DNA of 64,000 bases from CAWAYR01 sp050250955 (GTDB taxonomy: Bacteria; Acidobacteriota; Vicinamibacteria; Vicinamibacterales; UBA2999), in the NCBI GenBank assembly GCA_050250955.1, contig JBFWNR010000001.1, forward strand, positions 186,001-250,000, given 5' to 3'. Within the stretch, counting starts at the first letter, position 1. Each line of letters begins with the position of its first letter. A model generated the notes under the pieces. The model made no database searches, was not told the DNA's origin, and saw only the letters and a list, made by a program, of their open reading frames with translations. Of this stretch, positions 1-6,676 are shown one piece after another. A program made the translations under genes and the position numbers.

Positions 1-842
1 GTCGCGAAGGAGTGGCGGAGCGCGTGCGGGCTGATGCCGCTGCGCTGGCTGCACTGCGCGACATAGCGCCGGACCAGGCGGTGGACGCTGCGGCCGGTGA
101 GCCGGCTGCCGCGGGCGTTGACGAACACCGGCTCGCGACCGGCTCGTTCGGCGCTGCCGCGGCCGGTGGCGCGGGCTTCGCCGAGACGCCCGCCGCGTGG
201 CGGCGCGGCCGCGCCGCGCCCGGCGACCAGCCGGCGCAGCCGCTCGCGATCGGGAAGCCATTCCTTCAACGCGCTCTCGGCAGCGCGGTTGAAGGGCAGC
301 AGCCGCTCCTTGCCCCCCTTGCCGAGAACGCGCAGCATCCGCGCCGACAGGTGCACGTCCTCGAGGTCGAGGCCGACCAGCTCGCTGAGGCGCAGGCCCG
401 AGGCATAGAACAGCTCCAGCATCGCGCGATCGCGACGGCCGAGCGGCGTGGCGGGATCGGGCGTGTCGAGAAGGCGCCGCATGTCGGCCTCGCTGAGGTG
501 CCGCGGGATGGTGCGATCGAGGCGCGGGGCGACCACCGCCGCCGAGGGGTCGCCGGTCATCCAGCCGTCGCGGCGGAGGTGGCGCAGGAACGCCCGCACC
601 CCGGAGAGCATCCGCGCCACCGTGGCCCGCGCGTGCCCGGCCCGGTTCAGCTCGACGACGAAGCCGCGCACCGACTCGGCGTCGAGATCGGCGGGCGCCA
701 GCGCCGACCGCTTCCGTCCGCGGGCCGCCGCCACCGACGCCAGGTACTGCTCGACGTCGCCGCGGTAGGCGCGCACGGTGTGCGCCGACAGGTGCCGGTT
801 GTAGGTCAGGTAGTCGACGAACCCGGCGAGGGCGTCCTTCAT
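1..842 (-). CDS. xerC: Tyrosine recombinase XerC/XerD type (partial)
   Basis: Site-specific tyrosine recombinase expected to resolve chromosome dimers at dif with a partner recombinase. About 280 residues are visible; the gene leaves the window at base 1. The N-terminal SAM-like DNA-binding domain (start MKDALAGFVDYLTYNRHLS) is followed by the catalytic domain, with the first catalytic Arg in ASGLRLSELVGL, the hairpin Lys in LGKGGKERLL and the His-x-x-Arg box in HALRHSFA. The last His/Trp and the nucleophilic Tyr lie outside the window. The ATG overlaps the trmFO stop by one base (TGATG), implying translational coupling. XerC rather than XerD is inferred from its place next to trmFO. Confidence 0.93.
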   Translation of the reverse strand, partial: MKDALAGFVDYLTYNRHLSAHTVRAYRGDVEQYLASVAAARGRKRSALAPADLDAESVRGFVVELNRAGHARATVARMLSGVRAFLRHLRRDGWMTGDPSAAVVAPRLDRTIPRHLSEADMRRLLDTPDPATPLGRRDRAMLELFYASGLRLSELVGLDLEDVHLSARMLRVLGKGGKERLLPFNRAAESALKEWLPDRERLRRLVAGRGAAAPPRGGRLGEARATGRGSAERAGREPVFVNARGSRLTGRSVHRLVRRYVAQCSQRSGISPHALRHSFA

Positions 843-2230
843 CACCACGTCGCGGCCCAGTCGGCCAGATCGGCCAGGGCCCGCTCGGCCAGCCGCGCCT
901 TGCGCACGGCCTTGTCGCGCGGCGGATCGTCGAGCGGCGGCATGATGCCGAAGGTGATGTTCGACGGCTGGTAGTGGCGCGGGTCGGCGTGCGACGCGTA
1001 GTGGGCCAGGGCTCCGATCGCCGTGGTCCGCGGCGCCGCCAGTGCCGGCCGCCCGTGCGCCAGACGGGCGGCGTTCACGCCGGCCAGCAGTCCCGAGGCC
1101 GCCGATTCGACGTAGCCTTCGACGCCGGAGATCTGCCCGGCGAAGAACAGATCGTCACGTTCCCTGGTCTGCCAGGTCGGCCGCAGCACCTTGGGACCGT
1201 TGATGAAGGTGTTGCGGTGGACCATGCCGTAGCGGACGAACTCGGCGGCGCCGAGTCCGGGGATGAGGCGCAGCACCCGCGCCTGCTCGCCCCATTTCAA
1301 CTGGGTCTGGAACCCGACCAGGCTGTAGTGGTCGCCGGCCAGCGTGTCCTGGCGCAGCTGCACTGCCGCGTAGGGCCGGCGCCCGGTGCGCGGATCCTCC
1401 AGGCCGACCGGCTTCATCGGGCCGAAGCGCAGGGTGTCGCGGCCGCGATGGGCCATCACCTCGATCGGCAGGCAACCTTCGAAGAACGTGACCGCGTCGA
1501 AGTCATGGATCGTCGCCGACTCGGCCGCGACCAGGGCGTCGTAGAAGGCGTCGTACTCGGCCTTGGTCAGCGGACAGTTCAGGTAGTCGCCCTCACCGTC
1601 GTCGACGGCACAGGCGAGGCCGGCCGGCGCCGGTGCAGCCGCGTCCGCACCCGCGTCGGGGGGCGCACCGCGCAGGCTGCGGCCCCAGCGCGATTGCCGG
1701 AAGACCGTGGTGGTGTCGATCGACTCGGCGAGCACGATCGGGCTGATCGCGTCGTAGAAGGCCAGGTGGGTCTCGCCGACGAACGCCTGAATGGACTGCG
1801 ACAGGGCGTCGGAGGTCAGCGGCCCGGTGGCGATGACCACGACGTCACCGGACACCGGCGGCGGCACGGCGGTGACCTCGCCGCGGGCCACCGTGATGAG
1901 TGGCTGCGCCGCCAGGCGCGTCGCGACCTCACGCGAGAACACCTGGCGATCGACGGCCAGCGCCGCACCGGCCGGCACCCGGGCGACTTCGGCGGCGGCC
2001 ATCACCACCGAGTCGAGCCGCCGCATCTCCTCCTTGATGACGCCGACGGCATTGTCGAGCTTGTCGCCGCGAAACGAGTTGCTGCAGACCAGCTCGGCGA
2101 GATCGCCGGTCTTGTGGACCGCGGTCGCCCGCGCCGGGCGCATCTCGTGGACGGTGACGCGGGCGCCGAGGCGGGCCGCCTGCCAGGCCGCCTCGCAGCC
2201 GGCCAGGCCGCCACCGATGACGTGAATCAC
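842..2230 (-). CDS. trmFO: Methylenetetrahydrofolate-tRNA-(uracil-54-C5)-methyltransferase TrmFO
   Basis: FAD- and folate-dependent enzyme that makes 5-methyluridine at position 54 of tRNA. The product of 462 residues opens directly with the dinucleotide-binding motif IHVIGGGLAGCEAAW, followed by the family motif HKTGDLAELVCSNSFRG. GPMKPVGLEDPRTGRRPYAAVQLR and GQISGVEGYVESAASGLLAG, seen in parts along the chain, are also typical. The GTG at 2230 was chosen because the family begins at this strand; the open frame continues about 100 codons upstream without family sequence. Next to xerC, as in many bacteria, but topA is displaced by about 4 kb (see findings). Confidence 0.95.
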   Translation of the reverse strand: MIHVIGGGLAGCEAAWQAARLGARVTVHEMRPARATAVHKTGDLAELVCSNSFRGDKLDNAVGVIKEEMRRLDSVVMAAAEVARVPAGAALAVDRQVFSREVATRLAAQPLITVARGEVTAVPPPVSGDVVVIATGPLTSDALSQSIQAFVGETHLAFYDAISPIVLAESIDTTTVFRQSRWGRSLRGAPPDAGADAAAPAPAGLACAVDDGEGDYLNCPLTKAEYDAFYDALVAAESATIHDFDAVTFFEGCLPIEVMAHRGRDTLRFGPMKPVGLEDPRTGRRPYAAVQLRQDTLAGDHYSLVGFQTQLKWGEQARVLRLIPGLGAAEFVRYGMVHRNTFINGPKVLRPTWQTRERDDLFFAGQISGVEGYVESAASGLLAGVNAARLAHGRPALAAPRTTAIGALAHYASHADPRHYQPSNITFGIMPPLDDPPRDKAVRKARLAERALADLADWAATW

Positions 2231-2472
2231 GCTCTCAGTGTACGACCGCGTTGCACGGAGATTCCACGACAGCCCTATCGGCGGAGGCCGGTCGAGCCGA
2301 GGGCGCGGTGTCGAAATCGTTGTCCGGCGCGTGCTGAAACGGAGCAGTCGGCGGGCGGAGCGGCAACGGGCGGCGGCCGGGGCGAGCGGCCAACTCTCTG
2401 ACTCGACAGGAGTTCGGCAGTAATCGGCGGACTGGCCCCGGGCTTGCCTCACGGTGTCGCGAGGACTTCGAC

Positions 2473-3417
2473 ATGCGGCATTCACTCTTCCCAACCGCGT
2501 TGGCCTGCGCCGTGGCGCTGCAGGCGGTGTTGGCGACACCCGTCTCAGCAGACGTCGCCGTCGTCTCCAGCGTCCGGCACGACGTCGCCGGCAAGAAGCT
2601 CGTCATCCGTGGGGCGGGCTTCGACAAGGGCGCGCAGGTCGTGCTCGAGACCACGTTCCTGAAAGTGACCGCGCTCACGCGACACGAAATCACCGTCGAG
2701 CTGCCGGCCGTCGCGCCGGGCAACTACCGGCTGTACGTCGTGCAGCGGCGCGGGCCGGTGGCGCGCTTCATCGCCACGGTGAGCCCGCCAGCCGGCGCGT
2801 CCGGTGGCGCCGGCGTACCCGGACCGCCCGGTCCGACCGGGCCGATGGGGCCGATGGGACCGATGGGGCCATCCGGGCCACAGGGCGTGGCCGGACCGGC
2901 GGGGCCGCAGGGCCCCCAGGGGCTCCAAGGCGTGCAGGGGCTGCCGGGCGACGCGGGGCCGGCAGGGCCGGCAGGACCTGGCGGGATGACCGTCCTCGCT
3001 GCCAACGGCGAGGCACTTGGCACGCTGGTGAGCTTCTCGCCCGGCGGCACGTCGATGGTCGCGCTGCAGCACAACGGCGTGTGGCTCTTCGCGCCGGTCG
3101 GCGCCGCCGGCATCCAGCCGATGGCCTTCGACGCCTTCTATCTCACCGACGACTGCAGCGGGCAGGCCTACCTGCCCCTCGACACCAATCCCGCGCCGCT
3201 GTTCCGCCTGCTGCAGTTGACCGCGGAGGGGGCCACGACCGGGTACTACGCCGGCGAGCCGTCGGCGGTGGCGCAGTTCCCGCGCCAGCGCGCCCTCGGG
3301 GATCCCGCCGCGGCGTGCGTCTCGACGACCGAGACGGGCTGGAGCGCACCGATGCTCGCCGGGCCGCTGCAGACGCTCGATCTGACGCCCTATCCGGGGC
3401 CCTTCCGGGTCCAGTAG
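2473..3417 (+). CDS. Exported IPT/TIG and collagen-like repeat protein
   Basis: Exported protein of 314 residues, function unknown. Residues 1-27 form a signal peptide (cleavage near VSADVAV). Residues 28-105 look like an IPT/TIG Ig-like fold (KLVIRGAGFDKGAQV). Residues about 112-171 are a near-perfect Gly-X-Y collagen-like tract of about 20 triplets, rich in GPMGP and GPAGP. Residues 172-314 are a C-terminal domain I do not recognise, with two Cys that could form a disulfide. GAGG lies a short way before the ATG. It diverges from trmFO across 242 bases. A surface stalk carrying a head domain is an inference. Confidence 0.85.
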   Translation: MRHSLFPTALACAVALQAVLATPVSADVAVVSSVRHDVAGKKLVIRGAGFDKGAQVVLETTFLKVTALTRHEITVELPAVAPGNYRLYVVQRRGPVARFIATVSPPAGASGGAGVPGPPGPTGPMGPMGPMGPSGPQGVAGPAGPQGPQGLQGVQGLPGDAGPAGPAGPGGMTVLAANGEALGTLVSFSPGGTSMVALQHNGVWLFAPVGAAGIQPMAFDAFYLTDDCSGQAYLPLDTNPAPLFRLLQLTAEGATTGYYAGEPSAVAQFPRQRALGDPAAACVSTTETGWSAPMLAGPLQTLDLTPYPGPFRVQ

Positions 3418-3442
3418 CGGCACCGCGCTAAGATGGCGGCGC

Positions 3443-4855
3443 ATGAACAGGCGCCGCCATCTCACCGCTCTCCGTCGGACTGTCGCCACCATACTCGTCG
3501 CCCTCTGCACCGCCGCGGCGAGCCAGGCCCAGCCGGCGGCCCCACGACCTTTCGGCACCCAGCGCGAGCTGGCCGCGATGCAGCAGCGGTGGCTCCAGGC
3601 GCGGCTCGACACGTTCCTGCCCGGACTGATGCGCGCCCACGGCCTCGACATGTGGGTCGTGTCGATGCGCGAGTACAACGAGGACCCGGTCTTCAAGGCC
3701 ATCGTCGCCCCGGAGACCTTCGCGGCGCGGCGCCGCACGATCTACGTGTTCTTCGATCGCTGCGCGGCGACGCAGCAGCCGCCGGCCGCCGCCTGCATCG
3801 AGCGCATCGCTCTGGGGGGCACCTCGCAGGGCGGCCTCTTCGACGCCCGCCGCGCCACGGTGGCCGCCGCCGGTGACGTCGGCCGCGGCCAGCAGGCCGA
3901 GTTGTGGGGCGACGACCAGTGGCAGGTGCTGAAGGCGGCCATCGAGGAACGCAACCCGGCCGCCATCGGCATCAACCGATCGACGGTGTTCGCCTTCTCC
4001 GACGGGCTGTCGAGCGGCGAGCTGCAGGGCATGAGCGCGGCGCTCGGCGAGCGCTGGACCGCGCGCTTCAAGAACGCCGAGGCCCTGCCGCTGGATCTCA
4101 TCGCCGTCCGCCTGCCCGACGAGGCGGCGTTCTTCACCAGGATGACCGAACTGGTCTGGGCGATGACCCAGGAGATGTTCTCGGCCCGGACGATCACCCC
4201 GGGCGTCACCCGGACGAGCGATCTCGTGTGGTGGTGGCGGCAGCGGGTCAACGACCTCGGGCTCGACACCTGGTTCCAGCCCAGCGTCGACGTCCAGCGA
4301 CGCGGCGCCGCCGAGGCCGACCTCGGCGCCGATCCGGTCATCGAGCGCGGCGACGTCCTGCACTGCGACGTCGGCATCACCGTCGCCCGCCTCAACACCG
4401 ACACCCAGCACCTCGCCTACGTGTTGCGCGACGGCGAGACCGACGCCCCGGCGGGGCTGCAGCAGGCGCTCGCCAACGCCAACCGCATGCAGGACCTCAC
4501 GCTCGAGGAACTGCGGCCGGGGCGCACCGGCAACGGGATCCTGCGCGCCATGCTGACGCGCATGAAGGCGGCCGGCATCGACGGCACGCAGTACAGCCAT
4601 CCGATCGGCCTGCACGGGCACGGCGCCGGGCCGCTCATCGGCCTGTGGGACTACCAGGACGGCGTCCCGGGCCGTGGCGACGCCGTGGTCATCCCGAGCA
4701 TGTGGTACTCCATCGAGCTGCAGGCGACGACGCCGGTGCCCGAATGGGGTGGCCAGCGGGTGCGGATGGCGCAGGAGGAGGACGTGGTCATCGACGCCGA
4801 CGGCCGGGTCCGCTGGGCGCTGCGGCGCCAGGATCGCCTGTTTCTCGTGAAGTAG
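3443..4855 (+). CDS. Exported M24-family metallopeptidase (Xaa-Pro aminopeptidase-like)
   Basis: Protein of 470 residues with a signal peptide (1-30, ending ASQAQ). The C-terminal half has the pita-bread metallopeptidase pattern: Asp309 and Asp320 in HCDVGITVARLNTD with the usual spacing of 11, a His-rich segment HPIGLHGHGAG near 386-393, Glu in SIELQ near 425 and Glu446 in AQEED. These are the five expected ligands for a two-metal centre. The N-terminal half resembles the creatinase/prolidase N-domain. It probably acts in the periplasm on proline-containing peptides. It starts 25 bases after the collagen-like gene and may be co-transcribed with it. Confidence 0.88.
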   Translation: MNRRRHLTALRRTVATILVALCTAAASQAQPAAPRPFGTQRELAAMQQRWLQARLDTFLPGLMRAHGLDMWVVSMREYNEDPVFKAIVAPETFAARRRTIYVFFDRCAATQQPPAAACIERIALGGTSQGGLFDARRATVAAAGDVGRGQQAELWGDDQWQVLKAAIEERNPAAIGINRSTVFAFSDGLSSGELQGMSAALGERWTARFKNAEALPLDLIAVRLPDEAAFFTRMTELVWAMTQEMFSARTITPGVTRTSDLVWWWRQRVNDLGLDTWFQPSVDVQRRGAAEADLGADPVIERGDVLHCDVGITVARLNTDTQHLAYVLRDGETDAPAGLQQALANANRMQDLTLEELRPGRTGNGILRAMLTRMKAAGIDGTQYSHPIGLHGHGAGPLIGLWDYQDGVPGRGDAVVIPSMWYSIELQATTPVPEWGGQRVRMAQEEDVVIDADGRVRWALRRQDRLFLVK

Positions 4856-4862
4856 TCGCCGC

Positions 4863-5366
4863 TCAGCCCTTGGCGGGCGGGTCGACACCGTCCCACAGCT
4901 CGGTGGTGCCGAGCTCAGGATGGCCGCTGACCTTGAGGTAGAGGAACAACTGGGTGCGATACGCCGCGTAGCCGCACAACACGTACTGCACGATGAAGCG
5001 GCCGCGCGACATCGGTTCGCCGAACGGGGTGACCTCGGCGCGCAGGTACTCGGCGGTCAACTCGCCAGCCTGGGCGGCGTAGGCGCCGCTCTGGGCGGCG
5101 ATGGCGCCGACCGCCTCGTCGAAGGTCAGGTCCGCCGCTGCCCGCTCCTCCGCCGACCACGCCGCGCCGTCGAACACCCCGGTGCGCGCCACCGTCATCA
5201 GCGCCGGGCCCATCATCGACAGGTAGCGCAGCAGTTCGGTGGTGCTGCGCTGCTTGGGCGACGGGCGATAGTCGCGGGCCGCGCCGGTGGCTTTGCCAGC
5301 CAGGAACACCAGGATCTTGACCTCGTGCTGCAGCAGGTTCACGAGCTCGGCTGCCGACAGGACCAC
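4863..5366 (-). CDS. DinB-like protein lacking most metal-site histidines
   Basis: Protein of 167 residues resembling the DinB/YfiT four-helix family, whose members are usually metal-dependent thiol transferases. The pattern DYRPSPKQRSTTELLRYLSMMG and the end segment YRTQLFLYLKVSGHPELGT match the family. The usual three-histidine site is not intact: only the His in LLQHEVKI is clear, while Tyr stands in the later two places. The GTG at 5366 was chosen because AAGGAG lies seven bases upstream; an ATG between them is in another frame. It converges on the M24 gene, with seven bases between the stops. Confidence 0.75.
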   Translation of the reverse strand: MVLSAAELVNLLQHEVKILVFLAGKATGAARDYRPSPKQRSTTELLRYLSMMGPALMTVARTGVFDGAAWSAEERAAADLTFDEAVGAIAAQSGAYAAQAGELTAEYLRAEVTPFGEPMSRGRFIVQYVLCGYAAYRTQLFLYLKVSGHPELGTTELWDGVDPPAKG

Positions 5367-5504
5367 GGCGCATCTCCTTGCCCGGATCGGCCGGACGTCG
5401 CATTCTAGTGCGCGGCCGCGCGCCCGTGCAGGCGCCGACTGCTGGCGCCGACAGATCGAACAGACCCGCGCCACACCGGGGTGGCGGCGGGCCGGGAGGA
5501 CCGC

Positions 5505-6068
5505 ATGAACGCCGACGCAGTCAGGACGTATCGGTGGGGGGTGTTCGTCGGGCTCGGACTGGTGGCACTCAGCGCCACCGGGCTCGACGCCCAGCGCTGG
5601 GGCCGGCCGCGCCCGCCGCGCGCCGGGGCCTGCTTCTACCAGAACGCCAACTTCGGCGGCGAGTGGTTCTGCGTCGAAGCCGGGGACTGGTACGACTCGA
5701 TGCCCGACGGGCTGAACGATCGGATCTCGTCGATCCGGGTGGTCGGCAACGCGTCGGTGACCGTCTACCGCGACCCGAACTTCCGCGGCCGCTCGACCCG
5801 GATCAACGAGGACATGTCGAACCTGCAGCTGCAGGGCTGGAACGACGCCATCTCGTCACTGCGCGTGCAGGCCGATCTCGCCAGGGTGAGCCGGCGCGAG
5901 GCCGAGGCGATCGTCCGCCGTGCCTACCGGGCGGTGCTCAACCGCGATCCCGATCCGGGGGCGGAGGGTTACATCAACCGGGTGATGCGCGACCACTGGA
6001 CCCAGGACCAGGTCGAGCGCGAGCTGCGGCGCAGCCCCGAGTACCGCAACCGCCGCCCGCCGGGCTGA
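5505..6068 (+). CDS. Exported beta/gamma-crystallin fold protein with DUF4214-like tail
   Basis: Protein of 187 residues. Residues 1-32 are a signal peptide (cleavage near GLDAQ). Residues about 42-122 carry two Greek-key motifs of beta/gamma-crystallin or inhibitor-I36 type: ACFYQNANFGGEWFCVEAG and VTVYRDPNFRGRSTRINED, each ending in an N-D-x-ISS(I/L)RV turn. Residues 128-187 resemble the helical DUF4214 module (RAYRAVLNRDPDPGAEGY), which is found in cell-surface proteins. The ATG at 5505 is preceded by GGGAGG at five bases. The pair of Cys in the first motif could form a disulfide. The partner is unknown. Confidence 0.85.
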   Translation: MNADAVRTYRWGVFVGLGLVALSATGLDAQRWGRPRPPRAGACFYQNANFGGEWFCVEAGDWYDSMPDGLNDRISSIRVVGNASVTVYRDPNFRGRSTRINEDMSNLQLQGWNDAISSLRVQADLARVSRREAEAIVRRAYRAVLNRDPDPGAEGYINRVMRDHWTQDQVERELRRSPEYRNRRPPG

Positions 6069-6098
6069 GCCCGGCGCGGCGACCGCCTGGCGTTCCCG

Positions 6099-6650
6099 TC
6101 AGCGCCCGCGCTCGAAGATCGCGACGTGTTCGCCCCGGCTGGTCAGCGCCACGAGCGTGTAGCCGCGCTCGACCGCTTCGCTCATCTCCTTCTGGAACGT
6201 CGATGTCCGGCTGGTGGCGACGACGTGATACGCGAGCCCCGGCGGCGTCCCGGGCCCCTTCTCCATGATCACGAGCAGCTCACCCTCGCTGCGATCGTTG
6301 GCATCGGCCAGGCCGAACAGTCCAGCGTTGCGCTTGGTGGTCACCGCCTGCGGCACCACCCGGTAGCCGCGCTCGGCGGCAGCGGTGATCTCGCGCTGCA
6401 GGGTCCCGGTACGCTGCGTGGCGATGAGGTGATAGTCGAAGTCGCCGCTGGCGCGTTCGAGCACGACCAGGACTTCGGCCCCGTCGGTCCGGCTGGCACC
6501 GACGACGCGGAACCCGCGATCGGAGGCGTCGTTCAGTTCCTGCTGCATGGTCGACGTGCGTGTCGTGGCCAGGACCAGGTAGCGCTCCTGGGCCTGGACC
6601 CGGGGAGAGGCGGCGACGGCCAGCAGGGCGACGGCGACGAGCCTGCGCAT
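6099..6650 (-). CDS. Exported protein with three internal repeats
   Basis: Protein of 183 residues, function unknown. After a signal peptide (ending PRVQAQ) it is built from three copies of a module of about 45-60 residues with the pattern Y-(L/H)-(V/I)-(L/V/I)-AT-x-RT-x-T-x-Q-x-E, then A-x-x-RG-(F/Y) and a strand ending LER, MEK or FER. The second copy holds an insertion (KRNAGLFGLADAN). The ATG at 6650 follows GGGAGG by five bases; a GTG two codons earlier is less likely. It ends 31 bases from the crystallin-fold gene, tail to tail. It lies directly downstream of topA on the same strand. Confidence 0.75.
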   Translation of the reverse strand: MRRLVAVALLAVAASPRVQAQERYLVLATTRTSTMQQELNDASDRGFRVVGASRTDGAEVLVVLERASGDFDYHLIATQRTGTLQREITAAAERGYRVVPQAVTTKRNAGLFGLADANDRSEGELLVIMEKGPGTPPGLAYHVVATSRTSTFQKEMSEAVERGYTLVALTSRGEHVAIFERGR

Positions 6651-6676
6651 GGGCACCTCCCGGGGCCGCGACGCCC

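Noticed and set aside
842..2539. Longer trmFO with about 100 extra N-terminal residues
   Set aside because: The extension is Arg/Pro-rich, unlike the family, which starts at the nucleotide-binding strand; it also crosses the divergent promoter region.
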